From Anthoceros angustus (Eukaryota > Streptophyta > Anthocerotopsida > Anthocerotales > Anthocerotaceae), in NCBI GenBank assembly GCA_010909165.1, contig MU008222.1, forward strand, positions 105,965 to 169,964: 64,000 bases of DNA, in the 5' to 3' direction. The notes beneath the pieces are model-generated. The model searched no databases. It was not told the DNA's origin and saw nothing but the letters and a program-made list of their open reading frames with translations. Positions 23,761-35,630 of this stretch are shown one piece after another. A program made the translations under genes and the position numbers. Positions within the stretch are counted from its first letter, which is position 1. The number at the start of each line of letters is the position of its first letter.

Positions 23761-24929
23761 CTTTCCTTCACCTCCGCCTTGCCATGATTCTCACTAACCA
23801 CCTTAATGTATAGATCGATGCTGTCCCGGCAACTTGTGTTTGGACGCCTCACTCACACCCATGGTGCTGCTTCTTGGCAAACCCATGGCTTGTTCGTTCC
23901 ATTGAGCTAGCTCTCTAGCTCCTCTCCCTTTGAGTCGGGATCATGCCATCTCCTCCTCGTGGGATTGTGGCGTGCTTACCAAAGTCGGCCACGCCCTCCT
24001 TCACCAACTCTTCCTTTGGATAAAGCGGAAGTTTGTCCATCTTCTTACTTTGCGGTACCTTTACGGTTCCATGATTTCACTATGGTCTTCCGTGATGGAA
24101 CCATGAGTGTTCTATGTTGCCTCGGTCTCAAGTCTCAAGTCCACGTTGGTCAATAAGCTGCGAATCACTGCGTAAGAGCCACCGCGACATCAATAACTCA
24201 TTCTTGCGAACCATGATCGGACCTCCTCATACATCGTTCGGACGGGCTTGTCCACACACGTTTTCCGGTATGTACCGGCATCGGGATTCACAAGTTGAAC
24301 CTCCACGACAACCCATGACCTTCGCCTCTTCCCTTTGAGAAGGTCTTACACTCCCATCTGCGATGATCATATCCTTTGGGCGGCGAGCTTGCGTTTTCCT
24401 TCAAGCGGATCTGGGCGGCTGCTCGACAACCTCTCTGCGTCTTCTCTTAGCGAGAGATGGAAATAATTTTACAACGAGAATTCGACTTCTGGCCACGACT
24501 CTAGCCTTCTCATCCTTTTCCACACAGGTGTAGCTGCAAACCTTGATACCACATTGAAGCACCGCCTCTCATTCTTGATTCACGAGCACAATTCCAACAG
24601 GTGAATTCCTTCAGAACTTGCTCTCCATCGCACTACCGAATCATTGATTCGCCTTCCCTCCATCTTGGCGGGCTTCATGTTTGATATGGATCTCTCTGGA
24701 CATGTGTCGTGAGATTCCACGATTCTCCTTTCGGTGATTTTCTCGAACCCTTGCCTCCTCAAGGTGCTCGGGAGCGCATCTTCACTCCCCTCTGCGGGTT
24801 TGGTGCTTCGAGAGGACAATTCCTCTGTCTCCTCCCACATCTCGTGCTCAATTTGAGCTTGGAAGCCATCCTGTCGACCATCTCGCCGTGGCCTGGCGTC
24901 CTTACTTCCGACCACACTTTTGCTCATGT

Positions 24930-25350
24930 TCAAGGAATAGTTGCAATTGAAATCCCTTGCTTCCAGTGATAGAAGGCTTCTTCATACGATGGATCAACTC
25001 CCATGGCGGGGCCATGTGTAGCATCCTCCTCCAACACATCGTGGGGCGTGGCACAGTCACCGACCTCCATTGTGGTCGCATCCTCTGCGGCTTCAACTCG
25101 ATCTTGATCGGTTTCGGTCATCCCATCACCATTTCCTTCGTTCCTGTAGTGATGCTTCGCTTGGTACCCGACTTGCTGCCATACTTGAGAGCGGCTGCAG
25201 AGCTCCCAACAATCTTGGATGCTGCTCCGGTGTCCACACATTGGCGGGTGCAAATCAAAGGTAATTTCCGGTTTACATTGTCAATCATGGCAACACCTCC
25301 TTTACCTCGACGTTCGGGCTTTAGATGGTCTCCTCGAGGCACATCAAGCT
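24930..25350 (-). pseudogene. Gypsy aspartic protease
   Basis: The - strand open frame 25,118-25,342 contains CVDTGAASKIVGSSAAALKY. The D-T-G-A catalytic motif is intact, preceded by a hydrophobic strand (LPLIC), as in retropepsins. The flap and C-terminal parts lie in shifted frames downstream (24,930-25,250). It lies between gag and reverse transcriptase. Confidence 0.75.
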
Positions 25351-25589
25351 GTTGGACTTCTCGGTTCTATCTCTTTCTGATCCATTCCTCATGATCTTCT
25401 TGAAATGTGAACTCTTGAGTCAAGTTCCGACAAATTGACCACAGGAACCTCCATGGCCTTCTCCAGCTTCTACATCCACCTCGGGTTAGAAGCCCACTGC
25501 TGTAGTACCATCATCAACTTGCCTAAAACTTTCGGGCATTTTGCTTTGCTCTCGTTGACGTGTCCTTGGCGGTAACCCCTTCTCCAGGG

Positions 25590-25910
25590 TCAAGTGCGGT
25601 CTTCTTCTTCTTCTTTAATCGCCGCCATGCCATACACTTCTTCATCCGAGTCGGAGAAAGAATGCGTGACTCGACTGCTGGCCATGTTAGCCATCATGCA
25701 TCTCTTCAACTTGCGCAAGAAGAGCCTTGCGACTAGGGCCTTTGCCCTTCTCCTTTTCACGCCCATTACTTGGGCTTGAGCTGGATGAGCCTCCCAACAT
25801 GCGGCTTCTATGTGGCCCCATCGACCACAAGCCTTGCAAACCTCCTTGCCCTTGGGCCTCCAGTCTGAAGTCACATTCAAATGACTTGTGTGCACCACGG
25901 CACCTACCAT
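25590..25910 (-). pseudogene. Gypsy gag nucleocapsid zinc knuckle
   Basis: The - strand frame encodes EVCKACGRWGHIEAACW, a complete C-x2-C-x4-H-x4-C zinc knuckle, followed by basic residues and an acidic tail. This is the nucleocapsid of the gypsy element, expected to bind genomic RNA. One knuckle is visible. The frame is open over about 106 codons. Confidence 0.8.
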
Positions 25911-25928
25911 TTGATGGCGACTGCGTTG

Positions 25929-26812
25929 TTATTTGGTCTCTCTCTCCGGTGGTTTGTTTGGGTGAGGCTCAATCATCTTGACCCTTATCTTTGGAATCTG
26001 GATCCTCCTTGTCGAGCCGTAGAAGTGCTGCCCGATCAAATTGTGATCCTCCGGTATGCTTGGTGACATCCCCTTTAGCACCTTCTCCGCAATCTTGTAG
26101 GCGTCGGTCAAACCATACTTTTCTCCATGAGCACCATGAAGAGCATCCATTACCTTCCTTGTTGTGGTGGCATCGCGCCATGAAAATTTCAGCAGCCTCC
26201 GCATGGTCTTCACATCCGTGTCCTCCACCAAGATCTTGATCGATGTATGGCGCCCTCGGCGTCTCATTGGACTTGAAGCTAAAACGAGTCGACTCAGATC
26301 TTCTCCAAGGACGATGTTGGAAACATGTCCTTCAATCTTTCAAACATGAGATCAACCAAATGCTCTAGCTCGTCTTCCTTGGAGCGGAGTGAGTGGCTTG
26401 GCGGCAACTCCTGCACGTTCTGCGTTCGTCTCCGCCGATGCCAAGATGTCCTTCTTCTCGCTCTCGTAGTACATCAACGCCTCACCGCGGATATTCGACA
26501 TCTTCATGAGTGCCATTCTCGGGTGGCCTTCCTTGTACTTCATCTTGTTTTACGCCATTCCCAGTGAACTTCTCCTCAAAATCCGCCCATGATACTCCCA
26601 TGTTTTCCGGTGAAAACATCATTCTTCTTCGTACTCTCCAGTTCCATTTGAATCGGCTCTTCGCTCCAGTCTCCAAACTGAGATCTCGTGATGGGCGTGT
26701 TGTCTCTGTCTTGGTCAGGCGTCCTTTTGAAAGGTGATCCGTGGATCTTTTGTCCCTTTCTAGGCGATGGCGGGCGGTGTCCCTCGTTACTCGGCGACCT
26801 CAAAAATACCAT
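25929..26812 (-). pseudogene. Gypsy gag capsid region, frameshifted
   Basis: Adjacent - strand frames give gag-like sequence: MGVSWADFEEKFTGNG at about 26,580 (typical W-x-x-F-x-x-x-F capsid motif), SEKKDILASAETNAER at about 26,450, and at 25,929-26,267 a segment with KMTRRLLKFSW-like sequence and Tyr/Leu-rich helices before the zinc knuckle. No intact start codon can be fixed because of frame changes. Confidence 0.55.
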
Positions 26813-27176
26813 CGATCAATCCGCCTATGCTTGACAATCGAGGAATGTTGTCAAGCGGCAATCCTCGCCTAAGCGCCCAACTAGCTAAGAAAAGCAGTGT
26901 CTACGGTTTCTATCCGAGAGCTCCCACATGCGGGACTCTCGTGAGCCTAGCCAACTCGCAATGGTCGATTCGGACTACAACAGTGCGTGAAATCGATGGT
27001 AGAATTCCTATCCATCAAGTCATTCACTCTGGTGGAGCCTCCGTTCTTGGCGCTCCGCCATGGTAGTCGCTCCGGCTGGAAGATGATCGATTTCCGCCTC
27101 CTCCGGTCTCAGTCGCACAATGTCCTCCAATGCGGGCCGTCTCGTTCTCCAAGCAACAGCAGAGGGATTGTAGATG

Positions 27177-27760
27177 TGGTGAGATCAAGTTGGTTGCTGA
27201 GGCTCCCACTTGATAGTGGTTCCCAAAAGTCACAAGAGAGAAATGAGACAAGTGAGGGACAGTATGCTCCATTCGACAAACATCTACAATCCAAGAATCC
27301 ATGGTGGGTGCCCACATATATAGGCAAAACCCCGGGAACTCGATGAAGTGCCTCCTCGCTCGATGGTAGGCACTTTAGGATATTATAATCCTACTTTCCT
27401 TGGCCTTGAATAAATAATAATGTTTATGAGTTCAACCATCTATTCGCCTTTTCCTTGATTTACGATTTTATGTATTTTCTAATATAGATCCATGCCTATA
27501 TATGCATCATGCCGTGCCTTACATACATAATCATGTACATAGATTACATGTCATGACACATCATCAACATGTCCACATACATCACATGTCATCCATCCGT
27601 CATGCATACATACCATGTGCATGCCATCCATGGCAATGCACATGCCACATCTCATGCACATCGCATCCAAATCAAGTGGCTTGTGCCAAGTGGGATGTGA
27701 TCACCAATGTCAATGTCTCATCCGAGTCCTAAGTTTATCCGGTCAGCATAACATTGCTAT
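27177..27760 (-). repeat. Right LTR-like block of gypsy element
   Basis: Direct repeat of the left block at 18,742-19,300 (shared GATCAAGTTGGTTGCTGAGG, CATCTACAATCCAAGAATCC, GAATAAATAATAATGTTTATG and a CATG-dense stretch). In the - orientation this is the 5' LTR, upstream of gag. A third, partial copy lies at 29,155-29,460, inside a tandemly duplicated block. Confidence 0.65.
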
Positions 27761-28739
27761 GCCCCTTTTATATGACCAACTAGCTTACGATCCACGATTT
27801 TATATATGTCGGCGGAGGCTTACGCTGGCCCCAAGCCTCCTGTCGGGATATAAAGCGTCATGGAGTTCACTGGCCGTTAATGAACCAACATGTCTTAAGC
27901 GGTGGGCTTTTATCTCAACACTCCTCTAAAGCACCTACTAGGTTAATACATAAGCGTGGTTCACACCGAACTCCGCTAATGCCCCATTTCGGCAGGAGGC
28001 CGCGTAAGAGACTACAAAAAACACAACGATGGAAGCCTTCTCATTACGCTCCTACTGCTAAATCCACCGCCATGCCATCTCCTTCTTCTTGTGCACCTCA
28101 GCTTCTTGATTACTCTTGCGGTGATGAAGACGCCGGGGCACGACCTCTGAGCTAGAGGTGCTGCACGAGGAAGAAGAGAGAAAGAGACATGGTCACGAGC
28201 CGCGCAAGAAAGAAGTCATGGAAGTCATGGGGTCCGCCTACCGTTGCGAGAACTAGTGAGCAGGGTGAATGCCTCCCATGCACGACACCACCGAGCGGCA
28301 AAGGCTCGGCTGAGCCCGGAGGAAAGGCTCGAGCACAGTGCGCTGAGTATCGCTACTCGTAGCTCGCGCGCCCATCCTTGCCGCTAGGGGTGAGGCGACT
28401 ATGGCGGGATAGCAGAGCGAGACCCTACTCATCGCTAGGAGAGTGCCATTACCGGCCGTGAGAGGAGGATACAAACCGAACTGTGAGCAGGCGGTACAAG
28501 ACAGTTCTTGGTGAGCTTCATCCAACATTGTCCCTATGTGTTCTTACTCGGCTGACTCCCTCGACGGTGGTGCGTGTGTAGTCCTAAGTGCAAACCCGGT
28601 GACGGCGTGGCCACAACACTACAACAGGAACCGGGTTCCCACCCCCACCTTCAGATAAGTACTCAACTCGTGTCATGAAAGTAGGCGAGTAATTCCGAGC
28701 CCTAGGCCTGCTAGATGTTTATAGTGCTTATACTTGGCG

Positions 28740-29140
28740 GGCCTTTGGTGAGGATATCACCACATTCTCGCTGCTAGTATAGTCAACTTTACAACCCCTC
28801 TTTCCACTACATCTCTCATAGTGATGTTGGATTTCTATATTGCTTTGTTCGCATGGAACCTAGGGTTAGCCACCAGTGCTAGCAGAGCATGTTGTCCGCG
28901 TCAAGTGTAGGCAACCGCTCTTGGTCGAGGTCTTTGAGAAAACCGCGTTCCCATTCCTTAGAGGCATCCGTGAGTGACTTATACTCAGCCTCCGTAGAAG
29001 ATAAGCGATGGACGGTTGTTTCTTACATGACGATTCACCACCGCGGCGCCATGAACAAGAGGTGGAGGCTTTTCGAATCGAATATGATCGGCATCTGCCC
29101 CTCCAAGGTTAACTTACCTTTGCCACGAACTTTTGTAGAA
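28740..29140 (-). pseudogene. Copia RNase H fragment, duplicated and eroded copy
   Basis: Left-unit copy of the region at 30,487-30,940, recognisable as the end of a Ty1/copia RNase H on the - strand by nucleotide similarity. Frame breaks prevent a continuous translation. It lies outside any complete element and arose with the 1.73 kb tandem duplication. Confidence 0.55.
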
Positions 29141-29529
29141 TAAACTTTGTTCGTGTGCTCAACCATCTATTCGCCCTTTTCCTTGATTTCTGATTTTATG
29201 TATTTTCTAATATAGATCCATGCCTATATGCATCATGCACGTGCCATACATAACCATGTATAGATTACATGTCATGACACATCATCGTCATGTCCACATA
29301 CATCACATGTCATCCATTCGTCATACATACCATGTGCATGCCATCCATGGCCATGCATGCCACATCCATGCACGCGCATCCAAATCAAGTGGCTTATGCC
29401 AAGTGGGATGCCAATCGGTGTGTCAATGTCTCATCGGTCTAGTTTGTCCAGGTCCACAGCGGCGCGCATGCCTTTATACTTGACCAACTAACCACGATCA
29501 CGATTTTATATCGGCGGGAGGCTTCGCTG

Positions 29530-29700
29530 GGCCTCACATCAGGATATAAAGCGTTAGCGGAGTTCTGGCCGTGTGAACCGCTTATGTCTTAACCAGTCGG
29601 CTTTTATCTCAACACTCCTCTAAAGCCTACTAGGTTAAGACATAAGCGTGGTTCACACGCGCCAGAACCCCGCCGCCCCATATCCCGATGTGAGGCCCTA
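29530..29700. repeat. Long inverted repeat (hairpin), arms about 66 bp
   Basis: The left arm (about 29,530-29,596, starting GGCCTCACATCAGGATAT) is the imperfect reverse complement of the right arm (about 29,633-29,699, ending CCCGATGTGAGGCC), with a loop of about 36 bases containing CTCAACACTCC. A less perfect version lies at about 27,835-28,000. The left arm follows copia LTR-like sequence. Confidence 0.75.
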
Positions 29701-29702
29701 GC

Positions 29703-30227
29703 GTGAAGGGAGAAATAAAAACACAACGATGGAAGCCTTCTTCATTACGCTCCTACTCGTCACAGCCGCCACCGCCAATCTCCTTCTTGTGCACCCGTCT
29801 GAGCTTCTTGATTCGCTACCGCCGCACGATGATGAAGACACGCGGGGGCACGGCCTACGAGCTAGAGGTGCAGCACGAGAGGAAGAAGAGAGAAAGGAGA
29901 CATGGTCAGCAGCCAGGCACGCAAGAGAAGAAGGTTGCACGGTCATGGGAGTCCTGCGCCTCGTTGCAGGAACTAGTGAACAGGGTGAATAGCCTCCCTG
30001 TGCACACGAAATCACACCCTTGCACGGCAAAGGCTCCGGCTGAGCAGAGCGGACAAGGCTCTGGAGCACAGGCGCTTGAGTATCGCTACTCAGAGCTCGC
30101 TGCGCCCATCCTTGCCGCTAGGCTGAGGGCAGCCATGGGCAGGATAGCAGAGCTGGAGATCCTACTCACTGCTAGGAGAGTGCCATTACCAGCAAGAGAG
30201 GAGCAGGATACAAAGCCCGAGCTGTGA
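29703..30227 (+). CDS. Hypothetical protein, Arg/Glu-rich
   Basis: An open frame of 174 codons starts MKGEIKTQRWKP and ends REEQDTKPEL. Its middle is strongly charged (ERKKRERRHGQQ), and the C-terminal third (ARLRAAMGRIAELEILLTAR) could form an amphipathic helix or short coiled coil. No family recognised. A damaged copy lies at about 28,020-28,500. It is embedded in retroelement sequence next to a copia fragment on the other strand, so it may be a fragment of an element protein. The start was chosen as the first Met of the longest frame. Confidence 0.3.
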   Translation: MKGEIKTQRWKPSSLRSYSSQPPPPISFLCTRLSFLIRYRRTMMKTRGGTAYELEVQHERKKRERRHGQQPGTQEKKVARSWESCASLQELVNRVNSLPVHTKSHPCTAKAPAEQSGQGSGAQALEYRYSELAAPILAARLRAAMGRIAELEILLTARRVPLPAREEQDTKPEL

Positions 30228-30486
30228 GTACGGAGCAGTACAAGACGATTAGTTCTTCAGGTGAGCTTCATCCGAACCTTGGACTGTCCCTATATGTGTT
30301 TACCGCCTCGGGTCAGACTCCTCACGGCGGTGGTGAGGCTGTGTGTAGTCCTAAGTGCAAGCCGGTTGAGGGACGTCGGCCTACACAAACACTACAACAC
30401 GGAACCGGGTTCCCACCCCTCCCCACCTTCCAGATAAGTACTCAACTCGTGTCATGGAAGTAGGCAGAGTAATTCCCGAGCCCTAG

Positions 30487-30800
30487 GCCTGCTAGATGTT
30501 TATAGTGCTTATACTTAGGCAGGCCTTTGGAGGGATATCAGCCACATTCTCGTCTGTGCTGGTATAATCAACTTTTACAACCCCTCTTTCCACTACATCT
30601 CTCACATAGTGATGCTGGATTTCTATGTGCTTTGTTCGTGCATGGAACCTAGGGTTAGCCACCAGTGCTAACGCCGACATGTTGTCACAGTGCAGAAGTG
30701 TAGGCAACTTCTGCTCTTGGTCGAGGTCTTTGAGAAATCTGCGTTCCCATTCAGCTTCCTTAGAGGCATCCGTGAGTGACTTATACTCACCTCCGTGAAG
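30487..30800 (-). pseudogene. Copia RNase H C-terminus
   Basis: The - strand frame 30,492-30,707 reads TLLHCDNMSALALVANPRFH, then ARTKHIEIQHHYVRD and VKVDYTSTDENVADI. These are the hallmark RNase H motifs of Ty1/copia (CDN, HxRTKHIxxxxHxxR, ADxxTK). The ending is altered compared with the usual TKGL. Part of the first copy of the 1.9 kb duplicated segment. Confidence 0.8.
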
Positions 30801-31001
30801 ATAAGCGATGGACGCGTTTACATGACCAGTTCACCACTCTAAGACGATGAAAGGGTGGAGAGGCTTTTCACGAATCGATGCCCAATCGGCATCATGTACC
30901 CTCAAGGTTAACTTACCTTGCCCCGAACTTTGTAGAATAAACTGTTGTGCCCTTAAGGTACCGAAAATCCTCTTAACCGCCACCCTGGGCTTTGCGGTCG
31001 T

Positions 31002-31870
31002 TCAAGGCGTGAAGCGATTACTTACATCTTGGATGTATGGTCTCGTCCGATTGGCAAAATAAGACTTCTCTGACATGCGTAAGGGATGTCCTTCATTTCC
31101 ATCATATACCGGTTGTGGGCACTGTTCACTGGTAAGCTTATCACCTGTAGCGAAGGGTGTTGTTGCTGGCCTAGCTTGATCCATCTTGAACTTACGGAGG
31201 ATATCTCCTATGTTTTTGTGTTGGTGTATGATTAGCAGCCCTTCTTGCCTAACCCTCAAGATCTGTATTCTCAAACAGAACCTGAGTTCGCCGATGTCCT
31301 TTATATCAAATCGTGTGCTAAGCATAGTCTTGACCTCGGCTAATAACGGTTGGCTGTTGGTTGCGAGGATCACATCATCCACATACAAGGCCAGCACAAC
31401 GAAATCTGTTCCTCGACTAAGGCGATAAACGTTGGAGTCTGCTACACTCTGTGTGAAGTTGATACTAAGGAGGTACAAATGCATTGTTATGTACGGACTC
31501 TTCCACTTTGTTTGAGCCCATAGATACACTTGAGGAGCTTTAGAACTTTCCTTGGATGACGCTTGTCTTCGTATCCTTGAGTTGCATCATGTAAAGTTCC
31601 TCATCTAGGGCACCATCTAAAAGTCACACACATCCATTTCTGCGGATCCAGGTCAAGTTGCCGGTGCTAGCGATCCTAATGGAGTCTTGTGGACGGACGG
31701 TGAGAAGGTCTCCTGATAGTCTAAGCCCTCCACCTGTGTGAAGCCCTTGCCACGAGCCTTGCCTTGTAGCGGGCAATCTCACCTTTCGCATTGAGCTTCA
31801 GTTTAAAAACCCACTTACAGGATATGGGTTTCCTCCCCTGTGGCAGGTCAGTAAGCACCCAAGTCTTATT
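31002..31870 (-). pseudogene. Copia reverse transcriptase, copy A
   Basis: The frame 31,002-31,529 carries LALYVDDVILATNSQPLLAE, with the catalytic YVDD of Ty1/copia polymerases, then an FDIKDIGELRFCL stretch. Upstream (about 31,790-31,830) a shifted frame gives KWVFKLK and GEIARYKARLVA, the N-terminal copia signature. The region is split by frameshifts and has a duplicate at 33,255-33,790. Confidence 0.8.
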
Positions 31871-32131
31871 CTTGATAAGAGACTGGTACTCGTCCTCAAC
31901 AGCGAGCTTTCCATTGAGCCCTATCGGACCCTGCTATGGCCTCCTTGTAAGGCTCATGATGGGTAGAATATCGGCTGGCTCAAGGGATCGCCAGTCGATG
32001 GACTCATATCGTGGTTCCCGCCACTGGTCAGGTGGTGGACGATGCCTTGTGGTCGGAGCTCAGGTTCGGGTTCTGGTTCCGCAAGCACTCCTGCCTGTCC
32101 CTGTTCCTCATATCCGCAGGTTATCATCGTT

Positions 32132-32497
32132 CTATACAATGACATGCTGATGATTGAGTTCATTATCTTGATCAATTTCCCTCTCTGGTGCGAGGCCCGC
32201 TTGGCCAGGTTCAACTGGCGCACCCTGGGGAACTACGGCGACAGGGGCGACAGGGGGTATAACGGGGGCCACCAGGGGCTCAGCATCATCTTGAGGATAA
32301 TGGACAGCATCAGCATCGTCGTCGGGAGGGATGACAGCTCCCTCTGAAGAGGGCGTGACGGCAGTAACGGGCTGGGATGGCTCCAGAAAAGTGACGCTGC
32401 GTGCAAGGGTGACAGCTCGTGTGTGAGGGTCGAAAAGCTTATAAGCTTTGGCTCGGTCACTATAGCCGACAACAAGCAGTTGGCGGTTGTCACCCAT
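32132..32497 (-). pseudogene. Copia integrase-RT linker, copy A
   Basis: The frame reads VVGYSDRAKAYKLFDPHTRA followed by SVTFLE, the post-integrase segment of copia polyproteins (GYxxxxKAYKLFDP), then a Pro/Ala/Val-rich acidic linker. It stops at the duplication junction near 32,498, where RNase H sequence begins again. The second copy is at about 34,116-34,320. Confidence 0.75.
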
Positions 32498-32499
32498 TC

Positions 32500-34110
32500 T
32501 CTGCTAGTATAGTCAACTTTACAACCCCTCTTTCCACTACATCTCTCACATAGTGATGTTGGATTTCTATGTGCTTTGTCGTGCATGGAACCTAGGGTTA
32601 GCCACCTGCTAACGCCCGACATGTTGTCACAGGCGTATGTAGGCACCGCTCTTGGTCGAGGTCTTTGAGAAAACTGCTCCCATCTTCCTTAGAGGCATCC
32701 GTGAGTGACTTATACTCATCAGAAGATAAAGCGATGGACTAATCGCTTTACATGACCAGTTCACCACTGGAAGACAAAGATGAAACAAGAGGTGGAGAGG
32801 CTTTTCCGAATCATGCCCAATCGGCATCATGTACCCTCCAAGGTTAACTTACCTTGCCCGAACTTTGTAGAATAAACTTGTTCGTGCCCTTAAGGTACCG
32901 AAAATCCTCTTAATCGCCACCTGGGCTTTGCCAGTCGTTCAAGGAATCGTGAAAAGGCTTACATAATCGGATGTATGGTCTCGCCCGCTTGGCGAAAATA
33001 AGACTTCCTACAAGATGCTCTGTAAGGATGTCCTTCATTTCCATCATGTCTCGCGACTGGGCATTGTTCACTGTAAGCTTATCACCGTAGCGAAGGGTGT
33101 TGTTGCCGTCTAGCTTGATCCATCTTGAACTTACGGAGGATATCTCCTATGTACTTGTGTTGGTGTATGATTAGCATTCTTCTTGCCTAACCTCGGATCT
33201 CAGATTCCCAAATGTAACTCGAGTTCACCGATGTCCTTCATATCAAATCGTGTGCTAAGCATAGTCTTGACCTCGGCTAATAACGGTTGTTGGTTGCAGG
33301 ATTACATCATCCACATACAAGGCCAGACAACAAACTGCTCCTCGACTAAGGCGATAAACGTTGGAGTCTGCTACACTCTGTGTGAAGTTGATACTAAGGA
33401 GGTACAAATGCATTGTTATGTACCAGACTCTTCCACTTTGTTTGAGCCCATAGATACACTTGAGAAGCTTTAGAACTTTCATTGGATGACGCTTGTCTTC
33501 GTATCCTTCAGTTGCATCATGTAAAGTTCCTCATCTAGGGCACCATACGTAAAAGTCAGACACACATCCATTTGCGAGATCCGTCAAGTTCGCAGCCTGC
33601 TAGGATCCTAATGGATCGTGCGGACGATGTGAGAAGGTCTCGATAGTCTAAGCCCTCCACATGTGAAGCCCTTGCCACGAGCCTTGCCTTGTAGCGGCAA
33701 TCTCACCTTCGCATTGAGCTTCAGCTTTAAAAACCCACTTACAGGATATGGGTTTCTCCCCTGCAAGGTGTCAAGAAGCACCCAAGTCTTATTCTAAGAG
33801 ATCGTACTTCCTCAACAGCTTTCCATTGAGCCCTATGACCGCTATGGCCTCCTTGTATGAGGCGTGCTCAGGGTAGAATATCCAGTGGCTCCAAGGATCG
33901 CCAACCGATGGACTCATATCGTGGTTCCCGCCAATCGTCGTGGTGGACGGCGCTGTGGAGCGCCGAGCTCGTGTTCGGGTTCGCCCAAGCACTCCGCTCC
34001 CTGCTCCTCATCCGCCAGTTATCTCGTTATCAATGACATGTGATGATTGAGTTCATTATCTTGATCAATTTCCTCTCGTGCGACCCGCTTGGCGGTTCAA
34101 CTGGTGCACT
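32500..34110 (-). pseudogene. Copia RT and RNase H, tandem copy B
   Basis: Direct repeat of about 30,546-32,300. The frame 33,255-33,482 holds LLKCIYGLKQSGRVW and a YVDD motif (LALYVDDVIL); RNase H nucleotide similarity covers 32,500-32,900. Copy B lacks several CAG/CTG triplets present in copy A (for example near 33,770 against 31,845) and is correspondingly shorter and more frameshifted. Confidence 0.75.
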
Positions 34111-34115
34111 GGGAA

Positions 34116-34900
34116 CTACGTGGGGGGGTATAACGGGGCCACCGGGCTCAAGATCATCTTGAGGATAATGGATGACATCGCTCGAGGGATGACAGCTCCC
34201 TTTGAAGAGGGCGTGACGGCAGTAACGGGCTGGGATGGCTCCAGAAAAGTGACGCTGCGAGCAAGGGTGACAGATCTTGTGTTAGGGTCGAAAAGCTTAT
34301 AAGCTTTGGCTACTATAGCCGAAAACAAGCAGGAGGCGCTACGGTTGTCAAGCTTCTGCGCTTCTGCAGGAATGTAAGCATAGGCCTGGACCCAAAAACA
34401 CGAAGGTGAAGGATGCTTACGCCAAAAGACTTCAAGGGGTTTGGCCAGCATGAGCTTGTAAGCACTCTGTTCAAGATGTATGTGGCTGCCACAACCGCCT
34501 CAACCCAAAATTCTTGTGGTAAGCCAGCCCACAAAAGCATACTTCGTGTCATAGAAAGTAGGGTCTGATTTTTACGCTCAGCAACCCCATTCTGTTGCTG
34601 GGTGTAGGGGACGATCAGCTGGCGCTGAATACCATGCTCCTGGAGAAAGACATCAAAGGCATGGTTGACAAACTCCGTCTCGTTGTCTGTGCGAAGCATC
34701 TTGAGGAGGCAGCTAGACTGCCTCTGCACCACAGGTAACCATTCCCGGAAGAAATCAAGGGTATCACTCTTAAGATGCATCGGATAGGTCCAGGAGTATC
34801 TGCTGAAGTCATTTGTGATAGTTAAATAATATTGAGCACCCCCCAGAGAGGGCTCATTAATTTTTCCAGAGATGCCAGCATGGACTAACTCCAGCAAGCA
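34116..34900 (-). pseudogene. Copia integrase
   Basis: A 194-codon open frame at 34,313-34,897 contains the catalytic core: YYLTITNDFSRYSWTYPMHL (first Asp), MLRTDNETEFVNHAF (second Asp), and PYTQQQNGVAERKNQTLLSM (catalytic Glu in the QNGVAERKN signature), then an AGLPQEFWVEAV stretch. This is one of the best-preserved domains in the retroelement block. The zinc-binding HHCC part should lie to the right (34,900-35,040). It would insert element cDNA. Confidence 0.85.
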
Positions 34901-35258
34901 GTTTGCTCTATGGGCGTGCTTTGGAAATGGGAGCTCCCTCTGCTTAGCTAGGATGCAAGACTCGCAGACAGGGTAGATCCTTAAAGCAAGGTGGGAGTGG
35001 CTCCCTATGGCAGGACTGTTTGGACATATCTATTAGCTTATGCCTGTTGGCATGGCCTAAACATGCATGCCACAAGGATGCTAGCTGCTTGGACTAGGGA
35101 AACGCGATGGAATAGGCAGCGGTGGCGAACACACTGACGTCGGCTGTCAGATCGTGTTCCCACCTGGAATGAGCACTCCGAAGGATGGTCTGTCTTGTAG
35201 AAGCAGCAGCTCTCACTATCGACTCGCATCCCATAAACACGAGTTTGCATCAGCTTGC

Positions 35259-35630
35259 TCAACGAGAGGAGGTTCTTGGCCATATCCAGTACAAGAGGAC
35301 ATCATGCACAGAGAAGGTCAACCCATCGTTGAGTAGGAAGGTACAGATTCCAGAACCCTCAACTCGTAGGCTTGTGTCACTCCGTTCATCTCCTAACAAA
35401 ACCTTGTCTTTCATATGACATAGGTTCAAGTTAGAAAACAGGCTTGTATCATTGCAGATGTGAGTTGTAGCCCCTGAATCAAGGTACCAGTAACCAGCAT
35501 CGTGCAACGAGCTTGTGAGACAAACGGTGAGGATCTTCACAGTCCCTTTCGAGCTTTCTCCCTTTTCCTTAACAACACGTGATTGCTTGTGTGTGACTAG
35601 ACCTTGGCTCACCGGCCTTCTTTTCGGCAA
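35259..35630 (-). pseudogene. Copia aspartic protease
   Basis: The 123-codon frame contains GYWYLDSGATTHICNDTSLF, the standard Ty1/copia protease active site (LDSGATTH), followed by a VLLGDE-like stretch and a hydrophobic segment. The frame opens with basic, Ser/Lys-rich sequence connecting to the zinc knuckle. Downstream (35,038-35,283) a shifted frame continues with AKNLLSLSKL, the usual protease to integrase connection. Confidence 0.85.

Larger units (their letters stand above)
19600..27070 (-). mobile_element. Ty3/gypsy retrotransposon on the - strand
   Basis: Read on the - strand the order is gag (26.8-25.9 kb), zinc knuckle (25.8 kb), aspartic protease (25.2 kb), reverse transcriptase and RNase H (23.7-22.2 kb), integrase (22.1-21.8 kb) and a basic AT-hook-like tail (20.5 kb), the Ty3/gypsy order. 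The coding region lies between direct LTR-like repeats at 18.5-19.5 and 27.2-27.8 kb. Frameshifts in every domain make it inactive as written. Confidence 0.75.
27430..30940. repeat. Tandem duplication, unit about 1.73 kb
   Basis: The stretch 27,430-29,150 recurs at 29,160-30,940. It carries an LTR part, a hairpin-forming region, a + strand open frame and a copia RNase H fragment. The left unit is more eroded: triplets such as CAG in ACTCAGAGCTCGCTGCGCCC-like stretches of the right unit (about 30,096) appear as CG in the left unit (about 28,350). The junction lies near 29,145-29,165. Confidence 0.75.
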
